A stretch of DNA of 64,000 nucleotides, taken from the NCBI RefSeq assembly GCF_947623445.1, contig NC_135240.1:10230001-10294000 (forward strand), read 5' to 3'. Of the stretch, positions 47,411 through 64,000 are shown piece after piece; positions within the stretch are counted from its first letter, which is position 1; every line of letters begins with the position of its first letter. The position numbers were made by a program, and so were the translations under genes. The DNA is from Clavelina lepadiformis. Taxonomy: Eukaryota > Chordata > Ascidiacea > Aplousobranchia > Clavelinidae. The notes beneath the pieces are model-generated. The model worked only from the letters and a program-made list of their open reading frames with translations, was not told where the DNA came from and ran no database searches.

Positions 47411-48613
47411 CACAAGTATAATTGCAGCGGAATTTCATAGTGGTGGCCTTGAGCGGCCTTGCCGGCCTACTTTGTCAAAATAGTAGAATCGGTTCTGATA
47501 TGTGCGCAAAACGGGATTGACGCTCTACTAAATGTCCTCATGCGCATTATCGATTGCAGCGGGCTGTAGAAGAAAAAGGCTTTCATAAGTTTTGTTTCAT
47601 TTTTGGCTGAAAGTCTATACCGTTCGCGCTAATTCTTTTGTCCTGTATTTGATACCAAATTTTTTAAAGGAGATTTGGAAAAGTTGAAAATGCTTTAGTC
47701 AAAACGCTACAGAAAGTTGAGCTAATGTGCGAACAAACCTTACGCTTAGGAAGACGCAAGAACATTTTTTGAGCTGTTTAGTGTCTACATTTCAGAGGGT
47801 TCTGCCCTTGGGCTGTTTTTCTTCTCTTTTTGACAGATATTGAAACAGGATATACAGCTGAAAAAACTCTCTTATACTTATGAGTTATGACATCCAATTC
47901 AAGGCGCTGTACATTAGTAACCTATAATCCCGTGACTGTATTTCCGGCTCTAAAGCATATAAACTGAATTTCTTACCATTTTTATATTGCTCTGGCAGCT
48001 TGAATGCCATTATCGTCAAATATTATGCCATTCTAGTAACTGCGCAAAGCAAAAAAGCTAAATTATAGGCTAGGACTACTATTTTTCACGTCAAAATGTA
48101 TACATTTTATTTATAATTTAACGAGACCAAACGGTTTTTGTCCACGTTTAGTGCAATTACGGATTCCAGTCATACTCATTCGTTCTTTCATTATCAATTT
48201 CCGACATTTATACCTTGATCACATTTTTCTCATAAAGGCAAAAACTGCAGTGTTTATAAGGGGTTAAATTTTGCAACAAATCCTTGTGTCAACAGCAATA
48301 AAATAAATATGATTCTGATTGAATATTGCAAGTGGAAAAATATCAAAGAAAAATTCCATAAATAAAAAATGACGTATATATTAAAGCATAATATGACGTC
48401 ATGAAAACGTATAATTAAAATGAAAACCTTGCATAAAATTGAGTTTAAAGATTTAGAATAAGTAATAAAACTGCAATTGAACGAATCAAATTGAACATCT
48501 TCAATATGTGATAGCCTATGTTGCACTGGCGGTGTAACAAAGCTCAGTGCAAGTCTAAGCAAGTCTGTTTTCTTTGAGGTCAATGACATCTGAAGGCAAA
48601 GGTCACTTCAAAT
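47411..48613. other. Convergent spacer between TBC1D19 and SH2D4
   Basis: Two genes end towards each other here. No coding sequence was recognised. A minus-strand AATAAA at 48106-48111 could serve SH2D4. Confidence 0.45.
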
Positions 48614-53143
<4,530 letters not shown>

Positions 53144-53264
53144 TTAGTAGTTAGACACTTTGTAGTAATTATCACCGAACAGTTGTGCAGATTGACAAAC
53201 CTTTGAATACAATAACCAAGTCTTCAGATAAGAGCTGTAAGTATTGCTGTTGGTTAGTCTAAAC

Positions 53265-53604
53265 CAGGGGTGGGCAACATACGGCCCGCGGGCCGGATCC
53301 GGCCCGCGACGGGATTTTGAGCGGCCCGCAGACAGTTTCCGGTCTTACATGATAATGTGGCCTGCGGCCACATTCTGCCGCAATCCCTGTATTGCGTCAC
53401 TGAATAAGTCCAAGTTTGCCAACCTGAGAAAGATGGCCATAAATCTACTTGTTCTGTTCGGGTCTATATACATTTATGAGCAAACATTTTGACCATGAAC
53501 ATTAATAAGACAAAGCTGCGTTCCAATCTATTCAGGAATCCGGCCCGCCAAGTACTTCATTTTCTCATATCAGGCCCGCCGACCGAAGAAGTTGCCCGCC
53601 CCTG
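53265..53604. mobile_element. hAT-type MITE just upstream of SH2D4
   Basis: A 340-bp unit from CAGGGGTGGGCAACATACGG to GTTGCCCGCCCCTG, with GGCCCGC motifs near both ends. The flanking octamers GTCTAAAC (53257-53264 and 53605-53612) are identical. It begins 164 bases upstream of the SH2D4 start codon, within the likely promoter or 5' region. Confidence 0.92.
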
Positions 53605-54832
53605 GTCTAAACCAAACTCGCAAGCATATATAACGCAGGGTACAATTACAAAAATATCGATATGCTTACAACGTTAAGTTTTTACCACCTTTTATAACTC
53701 TAACGGGACGTGACGCCCTATATAACCACATCCTAACAAAATACATCCATTGGTTAACCATTAACTACTGTACATGCGAACTGCCTAAGCAACTTCGAAT
53801 GGCGTAAATAATAGATTACCTCATATTTTGTGTGCTATGCTGAAGTTTTATTTTGTGTCAGACCTCAGGTGTGTTGTCGAACTGTCTCACCACCGGTTAG
53901 TGATGACGTCATCACGACTGGTAAATTTATTGATTGTTTTGATGTTAAGCATAGCGTCTCAACAACGGTTAAACGCGCTACCACAAGAAAACAAACCCCA
54001 TTTGTTTGTAGTTTTCTGTACCATTGTATTTGCCGCTGAACCACATGTAAATGTCACTTGGCAACGCAGCCTGATACACAACAAAACAAAAGAACACGTG
54101 AATGACTCACAATACAGTAGTCTAAATTGACAAAAAGCATATTGAACACGAAATTAGCGATTAACATTTAAAATTGTCTGTTGTGGTTGCGTTGCCTTTG
54201 AAAATGAATATTCATCTAACCAGAAAATTTTTGCTAACTAACACTAACTGTCGTGGCCTAAACCGTCAAAAAATTCCGTAGCACTCCGTTAGGATTGTTT
54301 TTTAATACGTTGCGCTCCAGCTTACTTTCTGCTGTCGAAGTTATACCATCGAGCTTCGATGCAGGTTTCTTTAACTCTGCTTTGGTCTTTAGCGCATCTA
54401 TAGGCCCACTGAGAAGTGACCTTACCCTGATGAAATAGACTAACGCAAAAGTGTGAAACTATAGTAGCGTTTCTTCGTCACGGTTATTGAACTCGGTAAT
54501 GTTATGAGTAGTAGACCATATAACAATAGCAACAAAAGACTTTTGCAAACTCTGGTGCTCTATTTTGTACTTACAATTAGAGAAGCTTTTGCTATTAAAT
54601 AACCAAGAGCTTACTTGTTTTAAACAATGCGAAAGTTGTTCTTTTAAAACAGTGGTTGGAAACCATTGGAAACACGCTTAAGCGGGCACTATAAAATAAA
54701 ACTGAATGCGTTTGAACAAAGCCGTATGTTGAATCACTAAAAAGTAACTTCTGCAACAACCAAAAATCGGGTCACTGTAAACAGTGTATATTCTACTTCA
54801 AACTGCTGAGGAAAACATAATTATATGCACTA

Positions 54833-55144
54833 CAGTGGTTCCCAAACATTTTCAGCTTGTGGTATACTAGACTAGATAAATTATTATAAAACGCTCGCGG
54901 CACACTTACAAGAGAAGAAAAGTTGCTTTAGAAAATTACCCTACTCTATCGACAATGCCATAATTGGTTTCATCGTCACATGTAGTTATTTATCAGCTAT
55001 TGTGGAGCAGTTAGAAAGCTTTTAAGTTGCATATGCTTGTTTGCATGCCTTACTTTAAATATTTATACAGTCCTTTTCCTAAATTCCAAAAAGATTCACG
55101 GCCCACCTGAGAATCTGTGGTGGCATACTGTTTGGGAATCACTG
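54833..55144. mobile_element. hAT-like MITE (CAGTGGTTCCCAAAC ends)
   Basis: The left end CAGTGGTTCCCAAACATTTT and the right end GTTTGGGAATCACTG are inverted repeats with one mismatch over 15 bases. CGGCACAC and CGGCCCACC motifs lie inside. The flanking octamers do not match, so the duplication has decayed or the element was rearranged. Confidence 0.7.
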
Positions 55145-55820
55145 CTTTAGTGTTTATTCTTTCCAAAAAGCTCTTCAAACTTTTAACGCTGTTAAAGTTT
55201 CACTGCGTTCAAATACAGGCGTATAGTAGCTACCCCGTGTTTAACTTCTACTACATTTACTGATTGAGACCATTACTTTACCTTTTGCAGACCATACGAG
55301 CTGGTATTTCTGTTCAAAGCAATATGTTGACATTGATATTTTAATACAAAACGGTTTTATAGTTAATCGTTTGAGGAAGGAACATTATCATATATACTTA
55401 AGTTAACCATAGAAGCGATAGGAGAGCTTATTCGTTGACAACTTATTCGGGTTTTTTCTCATATTTGTTTTAGAAATATGTCGTTAAAACAGAAGTAAAG
55501 TAATAGCCTACACGTGGTTGCATTTTTACTAACCACAGATTAGGTCATGAATCATGATAAACAATCCGCAAAATTTGGACCACACGATCAAACTATGTGC
55601 CGCACTAAAAAAGCTAAATTTATACATTACGTGGCTATTTCGCTGTATATGCAGGTCACACACCCTGTTGCAAAAAGGAGGCAGTCACAATCAAGTTCAG
55701 AGGAAACGTAATATATTTGCAAAAAGTTGAGTTATTTAAAGTTTACTGAAGTTAGATATGGAATAAAAGATTGGTTTAGCTAAAACTAAAACGATAGAAT
55801 TTACTGTGTTATTATAACAT

Positions 55821-56011
55821 TTAAAGTAAAGAAAGAAACAGGATATAGTTTGGCACTCTTAAGGTTAACTTTATATTTTTCGACACGAGCTTTCGTAAGC
55901 ATAAGCTTGCTTCTTCGGGGGTACTGTGAAAAAGATTTTGGCTCGTGTCGAAAAATATAAAGTTATTCTTAAGAGTGCCAAACTATATCCTGTTTATTAT
56001 TTTACGTTAAG
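55821..56011. repeat. Foldback element with ~70-bp inverted arms
   Basis: The left arm contains AACAGGATATAGTTTGGCAC, TCTTAAGGTTAACTTTATAT and TTTTCGACACGAGC. The right arm contains GCTCGTGTCGAAAAATATAA, then TCTTAAGAGTGCCAAACTAT and ATCCTGTT, its near-perfect complement. The roughly 50-base loop carries AAGCATAAGCTTGCTTCTTC, the stem motif of the family seen at 15845-15985. Confidence 0.85.
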
Positions 56012-56291
56012 ATTTAGTTAACACGGTTTAGACAACATCTACTTAGTATAACATTTAAGTTATGCAAGCCAGAAGCTGTCAAAAATAATTTTGAACGTAA
56101 TTTTTTTTCCGGATAAATTATGACAGGCATATTTTTGATGCAGGCTTCGGTTAGTTCGAGTTAACCATACATATTAAGACAACACCTAGGTTACATAAAA
56201 CGGTATGTAGGCTATAGATAACATTGCTAAATGATCATCAACTTCTAGTCGTAATCATATGCGTACACCGGGCGGTTGTCTTTGCTCGTCT

Positions 56292-56318
56292 ACGAATACG
56301 TATGAGATACGTATTCGT
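56292..56318. repeat. Perfect 12-bp inverted repeat
   Basis: ACGAATACGTAT, loop GAG, ATACGTATTCGT. The word ATGAGATACGT recurs about 35 bases downstream. Confidence 0.8.
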
Positions 56319-57408
56319 ATCTTTGCTATCTTTTGCTCGTATGAGATACGTCCGACTCACACCTCGGTAGTTATTATTATATTATCATGCTACTTGACAG
56401 TGCGTGGGAATTGTACCACGTGTATTCTCAATTCACATACTGACACTGACTTTAACCTTGTCGTTTATCAAATAAATGACGAACTCGCTATATTTTGTCA
56501 TTTTGTGCCTAACTGTATCGATCCTGGTGTGATGGTACTGTAGCAATTTTGGTTATTGTGATCATTCGAGTCTTATGACCAAAATGATGTGGTGCCAAGG
56601 TGGTCAAAATAAGCGGCGTTTATTCTTGCAATCACTTTTTTTAAGCCCTTTGGCTTCGCCAATTTTTTCTCTTCATCAATTGTTTGTGAGCATGCTCCTT
56701 ACTGTGCTATAACTAGAATCGTTAGCATTTTAATTTTCGCTCCGCTCAGTTAATGGCAAAACTAAAACTTATGCTGCAAACAACACTCTGCATTATGCGC
56801 ACAAGCGTGTAACCTGGAGTAACTCAATACGCTGTTGGTTGTGTTCTATTCGGTGATAATCATATTCCAATATATCTTTCCTTTTGTTTTCGGATTGATC
56901 TTATTCCTTTTATAAAATTAATATGGGCACTTTTAAAACGGTTTAGTTTTTTTGTAATTTTATTTTAGCAACACTGTGCATGTGCGTGAACTGTGAAATT
57001 AGTGAAAACCTCAATTGCAGCTTTTTGAAGCTAGTAACTTATATGTTAACACTCTTTACACATCTGCTGTGTGTGTGGAATTGCGTTAATCAAGAATATT
57101 TTTATTGTTAGGATCGTTTTGTGAAAGAATTTTAATAGTTTCTTTTACTTTTGCGCTTTCATATCTGGATGGAGAAATGAGGAGTTATTACGTCTTAAAT
57201 TTATCTGTTACCGCGGTACCTTCTAAATCTTTGCAATTTAATTTAGGCCTTCACAGCATGAGTACAAGAAAGCTACATGTGCTAGGCTAATGTGATGTGA
57301 GAGTGCAGAATTCCAAATAATGTCTAATATTCTAACTAAATTGTTGTTTTAGATTAGATGGTAACATTTTTTTTGAGTTTAATTAACGTGAACGCAAAGA
57401 AACGAAAG

Positions 57409-60400
57409 ATGAGCAAAAATATGCGAGGTGAGCATAACCATAGGAATATAAAACTGTGCTACATTCTTTTATGTAAAACACAGGGAAATTTTGCTTGTTT
57501 CGTTACAGCTTTAAGACATAACTTTTATTGCATTTTAAATTGATTTTTATGTGAAAAATTTAAACTAGGTCTAGGCCTAGGCCCTATATAAATCCATTAT
57601 CATAAAACTTATTTTAATTGATTGTTTTATAAAGTATGCCATAATGTCTTTGCAGCTATATTAAGTGTTTCCAACAAAGAAGGCTTGACATCATTTGCAC
57701 GGAGACTTCAGAAATTAGGAATGGATATTATTGCGTCAGGTGGAACTGCCAAGAGGATTCGAGAGGCAGGAATTGATGTCCGGTAGACCTATAGTATTAC
57801 GATTAAACAAATTCTTGACACAAACTTGTTTTAGTGTTTAGTGCTAGCTGTAGAAAGTAAAACATGCAAATTTAAAATTGTTTTCAGAGATGTCAGTGAT
57901 GTCACTGGAGCTCCTGAGATGCTGGGAGGAAGAGTGAAAACACTTCATCCGGCTATCCATGGTGGAATCCTTGCTAGAAATTTAGAATCTGATGAAAACG
58001 ATATGGATGCATTAGATTTTAGTTATATTCAGTAAGGCATTCTCTTCAATGATACATTCACTGAAATTGTGTTAAATATTATTCAGCAATTGAATGGCTT
58101 GTGAATTGAAATTCACCTCTATAAAACTTAGGAGCTGCTTTTCAAATGCAACCAAAAATTAGTTATGATATACAGGTGTATGTCTAGATAGTATGGTATA
58201 TATAATTTTTACAAATTGGGAATTATTTCTAAGTTTAAATATAGATCATTTTTGCCATGACATTTCCTTCATTATTTTTATGGTGTTTAGGTTAGTTGTG
58301 TGCAATCTTTATCCATTTGTGGACACAATCAGCCAATCAAATGTTAACCTTGATCTTGCAGTTGAGCAAATTGATATAGGTAATAAATGACATGTCCAAA
58401 ATTGTATGCAAGTTCACAAAATTTTACTGATCCTCTTCATTAATTTCATGGAGTTTAATTTTGCTAGATCTTACAAAAGTTAGAAGTAATGAATAATTAT
58501 TTTTGGTTAGATTTATTTACATAAAAATGTACTCGTACTTGCTCTTGTTGATGGTAGGTGGCGTGACACTTCTGCGATCTGCTGCAAAGAACCATGCTCG
58601 TGTAACAGTTGTCTGTGATCCAGATGATTATGACATGGTAGCTTCAGAAATGGAAGCATCAAAGAGTTGTGATATCAGTCCTGAAACTAAACAAAAGTTA
58701 GCTTTGAAGGTAGTATATTGAATTTTACTTTCTTTATTATGAAATATTTTTCTAATTTTTTTGCACCTGGAGAGGAAAGACTTTGCCTTGAAATCTGGAA
58801 ATTTTCACCTCTGTAAACATGATAATACATGTTGCAATTTGCAATTAATTTTTCCATCTTTTGCAAGTCTGATTCGCACAACAGCAAGCAGACCGGTTCT
58901 TTCAAATCACACTCTAGCTAATGTTATAGGCATCGCTTTTAAGTCTGGCTTTAAAAATTTAAGGCGGGCAATAAATTACCCTGTTTATTTGTCCCAGGCA
59001 GTCTATTTTGACAGCACGTGTATTAAATTGCGAAGTAAATCATGCATTTCATGTTTGACATTAAATCGTATCATATAAAAGGAGCCGTTGTGCCCGCTTT
59101 GCATGCTTAAGAAGGTTGATGTATGACCACTGGCAGAAGTACACCGAAATAAGTCCAGGCTACCTAATACTATCCAAACCCACTTTTAAAAACATAACCA
59201 TTAGACGTAATTTACCGCAGCTGTTAGAAGTGATCACAATTTGTGATAACATATTTTAACTTACTTTTGAAGTTCTCTCTAAAATATAAACAGTTTTATT
59301 ATCATCTTTTGACTATGTATGGTTCGGTGCATTCTTTAAAGGAAACAAAAGCACATGGCCTGCCCCTGTGCTGACGCATGTCTCAGTGAAGCATATGACT
59401 TTGTTTTTTTAATTATGTCATCGTGGGCCTAGTATGGAGTAATAGCAATGTATTGCACAGTTGCTTTCTAGCATTTTACAATACTGTCATGCTTCCCTTC
59501 CTTTACCACTCAATTTTGTGTAAGTCTTTATTAAACAATTGCATATTCACTATGTATATGTACCTTGCATGAAGTAATGACATCATCACTGACATTCTGA
59601 GTACTTATGCTCCGCCCAGCAATAGCTAAATTACAATCCAGTAATTTCATTTTTGACCCTCACCTCTGCTAAGTTAGCTGACAAGTTGAGCACTTATTGA
59701 TATGGTTGTGATTTAATAGTACGCCAGAAATACAAAGCAGCACAGACAAAAGATCTCAGTCTCAGTGAAGGAAAACTCAGTCTTTGAAGTGAACTTATTT
59801 TTATGGCAGTTGATGATTTTAGTTTAATAAGTGATTAATGTATATGTCATTGAAACAATGCACCAATTAACAACTTTCGTAAAGTATAGCTATTTTTCAA
59901 AACTTGGTTCTGCCATAAATTTCACATGTTATTGTCTATGTATGGTAGTAGCAGTACCATGGCATGTATGAATGACTGCATACACATTGCCTATCTCATC
60001 TTATAGCTGTATTGCAGGCTTTCAGTCACACAGCTGAATATGATGCTGCTATATCTGGGTATTTAAGACAACAGTTTGGGACTGGGTCAAGTTGCCTTCG
60101 ATTGAGATATGGGATGAACCCTCATCAAAAGCCTGCTCAAGCCTACGTTAAGCATGGAAATTTACCTTTTTCAGGTATTTCAGTGGAATTTGCATAATTA
60201 GTGACATGTTTGTTCGGACAAGTTTAGTAATTTTTAAACTTACTTCCGGATTAAGAATTCCACTCTTGCCCTGGGACAAGAGAGTTGGTTTAACAAATTT
60301 CCTTGTAATAAATCAAGATATATATACCATTATATCTACAATGTGTTTATTAGTCTGTTGGTTTTCTCAGAAAATTCTTATAAATCTTTTGCAGAAACTA

Positions 60401-63400
60401 TTTAAGTTATACGGTTTAAAATTGCATTTTATGTTATTTTAACTTGAGTCTTTATTTAATGTGTAGTGTTAAATGGATCACCCGGATACATCAATTTATG
60501 TGATGCATTAAATGCGTGGCAGCTTGTGAAAGAATTGAAAGTTGCATGTGGATTACCTGCAGCTGCGTCTTTCAAACATGTCAGCCCAGCTGGTAATCTA
60601 TGGACTATTCAATATTATCATAGCTCTGTGTTCCTCAACCAGGTTCAGCTAGAAATGATGATAAACAGCTAATAGTCTTGCTGGAATATGATTACAGTAG
60701 AGTCCGCTTAATGAACCCACGTCCGTCCTAAGCAATTTTGGATTTAATAAGCAGTGGATTTATTATCCGTCACAATAGAAATGAGTACACTATACAAAAA
60801 GAAGCACACATATTTTAATACAGTACACTACACAATATTTATTTATCACCGGGTAATGCAAAAAAACTGATCAAGCGTGGTTTTTTTGGGTGGAAAGGTC
60901 ACTCTAAGATGGTACTCTCTTTGCCTCTTCATAGAGTAAAATATATCCAAGTTTTTGAATGCATTACGTTAAATTTTTTTCACAAAAATCATTATGAAAC
61001 GGATTTATAAAGCGAATTTTGGATTTATTAAATGGCTATTTTTCAATGTAAATTTCCGTCCCAGAGCAAATTGGGTTTAATATGCGGATGGATTTAATAA
61101 CTGTGGATTTATTAAGCTGATTCTACTGTATAGCATTTGGGACAAATTCATATGATTTAATCTTAAAATTGGAAAATTATTCTCGCTTGAGCCCTGGTTA
61201 CTGAGCTTTTCTGGAGGCTATTTATTTCATTTGGTTGTATATTTTGGTGTGATCTTGGTCTTTCTCAAAATTAACGCTATTTTCACCCAAACCCATGTAC
61301 GGATACCAAGCTCCGGCAATGTCATGCAAAAAACCAAGGGTAAATGTCATGCAAAGGTACTGTGATGTGGGTTAGTTTTGCCAATAAACTAGATAATACC
61401 GGTAAAAAAGGGAATAGTTGTGACGATGTGGAGATTTATGTACAGGCTTTCTCTGAAAAATAATTTTTACCTTGTTGATTCCTTTCCATGGGTAAAAAGG
61501 TTGAGAAACACTGCAGTAGCTGATAAAAATATTCTGTTGATAAAATAAAAATAACCCAGTGTTTTACTGCCATTTTAATAGCTTATTTGCACTAATGAGG
61601 AGATACTTTCAGCAGAATTATTTTAACTTAATTGTATATATATCAACTTGAAACATTTTTCAGGTGCTGCTGTTGGGAATGTATTGAGTGAAAGTGAAGC
61701 GAAAGTGTGCATGGTAGCGGGCCTATTTGAAAAATTATCACCATTAGCTGTTGCTTACGCCAGAGCTAGAGGTAGGTAAAATTTGAATATGTGCTCATTC
61801 ACCAACATAAATATGTTCAAAATGATTTTTTTGGTTTTTTAGGTGCTGATAGAATGTCTTCTTTTGGTGATTTTGTTGCTTTATCAGATGTGTGTGATGT
61901 AGTCACAGCAAAGATAATTTCTCGAGAGGTAACCATTACAATCGTAGAAGTTGGGAAGTAATATATGTTTGCGTTGTTTGCTGCACAGTTCTGTGCACTA
62001 TTCTATTCTTGCACCTTGGAATATATCTAATTTTATTCAAGGTTTCGGATGGAGTGATTGCTCCTGGATATGAACCCGAAGCTCTAGCAGTACTAAAGAA
62101 GAAAAAATCAGGAAGATATTGCATTTTACAGGTGTTTTGCTGTTAGCTTTCTTTAATATTTTCCATTAAAATAAGTCATTGCAAAGACTTTTTGAATCAC
62201 TGCAGTTTATCTGTGCCCTACTTAAACGTAGTTATTAATCTGCTCAAGTATTGTACCATGCTCAGTGGCACATTAAGCGTTGTGCCCAGGGAAGCAAAGT
62301 AGGGGAGAAAACTCATTTATCTTTCCCAGACCATTTTGAGAATATACATTGAGGCAACTCTCAACCCCCCAATGTATTTGTTGTAAAGGGTGATTTTGGG
62401 CTAGACCCAAGGCTGTCCGAATACCATCCAGCATAGCCTATCTTTAAACCATAAGTGTTGCTTGTGACTGCATAAATTTGCAGTTCATGCCTAAAAGTAC
62501 CTTGTGTGACGTAAAAACCTTTTTTGAATGGACAGGGAATGAAAAATTACAGTTTCGATATTCTTCACCGTCAAATGCATGAGTTTTCTTGTTAAACATG
62601 CTTAGAGTGGATACTACATCTAACTTTGCTTACATAACAAAGCAAAACCATCACAAGCGTTTCACACAAAGCTAAGGAAACATATTTCTGTAACAAGAAG
62701 GATAACAAAACATCAACCAACTGGGATGCTATTCTAATATTTTATACTGGGTCATACGAAATTTTCTTAGTTTAGTGGCTTCTCACATTTTAAAATAAGA
62801 TTTCAGTTAAAAATCGATGTTGAGGGCTAGTACACATTTCAAATTTTGAGAACTTGGTAGTGTTATCAGCTACTGTAATATTTGCCATTGAAGCTGGCTT
62901 ACCAGAGGTTTTACTCCATTATAGTTATAGTAAAATTAACTTAACAGGGACCCAGACAATCATCATCTGTAGTACCTGACCATGAAGAGATTGATTGCCC
63001 AAATTTGATGTTTGTCACTTTTACAAATAAGGTGTGGGTATCCTTTTCAGACAACATGACTGACACACAATTGTTGCTGAGCTTTGAACTTACTTTAGCG
63101 CCATTTACTTTCAGCTGATTGATTGCTGTTGAGCACAAGCTACTAATCTAATTCAAGGAAGCGAATGTGTTGTACTTTTACATACGTACAATTTACAATA
63201 TAAAAATCCTGATTGCTTTTAGTACTTTAATTTGTGAATCACAGAATATGTGTGTAATTTGTGCAGATGGACTCGGCATACATACCTGATAATATTGAAG
63301 AAAGAACCATATTTGGAATCCATCTTCGGCAAAAACGAAACAATGCCATCATTGATGCGTTACATCTGAGAAATATTGTCTCGATTCAGACACATGTGAG

Positions 63401-64000
63401 AGCATATTGGATTTATTACCCGCTTATCATTTATACTGGATAAATCACCACTATACCTAAAAAATTTTGGGATTGATGACTTTACTCATGCGTCATGTAT
63501 CAAGTTTTCATTTTAATTGCAGTTGCCGGACTCTGCCAAGCAAGATTTACTCGTTGCCGCAATTGCGTTGAAATACACCCAATCAAACTCAGTCTGCTAT
63601 GCGAAAGATGGACAAGTCAGAGTTATTATGACTGTATACAGTTATGTATGCTGGAGCTAAAGTTACCAGTAGTTTTTTTGCCGTAGGTTATTGGAATTGG
63701 TGCGGGACAACAATCTAGAATACATTGTACCAGGCTGGCTGGTGACAAAGCTGACAACTGGTAAAAAGCCACTTTAACTATGATAGGTTTTATCATCCAC
63801 ATCTAAATGGTTAGCTGTTACTATTTGATGCGAATGACTGCAAACTTGTTTTATTATTGCCACACCATCAAAATGCTAGCTAAAACTTGTGAAACTGCAT
63901 AAAAGGTGGCTACGTCACCATCCTAGTGTGCTGGGGATGAAATTCAAGAAGGGCATAAAAAGAGCCGAAATGTCAAACTTAATTGACGTCTTTGTCAATG
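57409..64000 (+). CDS. ATIC: AICAR transformylase / IMP cyclohydrolase (PurH), truncated by window end
   Basis: Exons: 57409-57427, 57656-57782, 57888-58031, 58291-58379, 58558-58709, 60018-60174, 60467-60592, 61664-61771, 61843-61928, 62042-62131, 63267-63395, 63523-63615, 63687-63760, 63906 onward. This bifunctional cytosolic enzyme makes the last two steps of IMP synthesis. The cyclohydrolase (MGS-like) half has [13 protein letters not shown] and GGRVKTLHP. The transformylase half has [34 protein letters not shown] (the Lys-His active-site pair), [43 protein letters not shown] and [20 protein letters not shown]. The first exon is a 19-nt guess giving MSKNMR before [11 protein letters not shown]; an in-frame Met at 57358 is an alternative. 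About 125 C-terminal residues lie beyond the window. Confidence 0.95.
60695..61128. mobile_element. pogo/Tigger-like MITE in an ATIC intron
   Basis: A 434-bp unit with ends CAGTAGAGTCCGCTTAATGA and TTATTAAGCTGATTCTACTG, imperfect inverted repeats of about 20 bases flanked by TA on both sides (60693-60694 and 61129-61130). GGATTTATTA words recur near both ends. A CAGTAGA(A/G)TC(C)GCTTA end and a TA duplication are typical of pogo/Tigger elements. It encodes no transposase. Confidence 0.8.

Larger units (their letters stand above)
53613..57357. other. Spacer between SH2D4 and ATIC
   Basis: Divergent intergenic region of about 3.7 kb. It contains a hAT-like MITE (54833-55144), a foldback element (55821-56011) and a small perfect hairpin (56292-56318). 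Frames of up to 100 codons occur but none has homology I recognise. Confidence 0.5.

Noticed and set aside
53828-54130. A 100-codon plus-strand frame upstream of ATIC.
   Set aside because: Two overlapping frames are open there by chance, and neither resembles a protein.

Overview
This is a 64 kb piece of an AT-rich animal nuclear genome. The genes are metazoan or deuterostome orthologues (UXS1, NFXL1, APEH, SSNA1, TBC1D19, SH2D4, ATIC, a CYP2-like P450 and a FAM171-like membrane protein). Most are split by short GT-AG introns, and gene density is about one per 7 kb. A compact invertebrate deuterostome, most likely an ascidian tunicate, fits best. That is an inference; nothing in the sequence names the species.

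Layout, left to right: UXS1 (minus, one exon, 1669-2886); a repeat-rich gap with two hAT-type elements (3-8 kb); NFXL1 (minus, 18 visible exons, 8787-14323); a long gap of dispersed repeats and hairpins (14.5-22 kb); a FAM171-like membrane protein exon (minus, 22106-23440); a second repeat gap with a hAT MITE and a minisatellite (23.5-27.3 kb); a CYP2-clan P450 (minus, six exons, 27327-31013); two nearly identical inverted hAT MITEs (31.2 and 34.8 kb); APEH (minus, one exon, 35975-38080); SSNA1 (plus, one exon, 41151-41498); TBC1D19 (plus, 42268-47006); SH2D4 (minus, 11 exons, 48614-53101), convergent with TBC1D19; and ATIC (plus, from 57409 and running off the window end), divergent from SH2D4.

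The genes are unrelated housekeeping and signalling genes: nucleotide-sugar synthesis, purine synthesis, peptide catabolism, microtubule/centrosome, Rab-GAP-like and SH2 adaptor functions. They do not form a visible pathway or operon. I saw no bacterial-type gene cluster, CRISPR array, tRNA or rRNA gene, and no retrovirus-like or Polinton-like element that I could support.

Most of the unusual signal is in the mobile DNA and in gene structure. There are nine hAT-type elements, several with perfect 8-bp target duplications. A repeat of about 230 bp with inverted ends is present in at least six copies, partly in tandem. A foldback element belongs to a family with a conserved stem motif. The palindrome TAGGCCTA is strongly over-represented. 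TBC1D19 has an in-frame 85-codon candidate cassette exon and two GC-AG introns. Three intronless intact genes sit among intron-rich ones. The P450 lacks the usual acidic residue of its I-helix.
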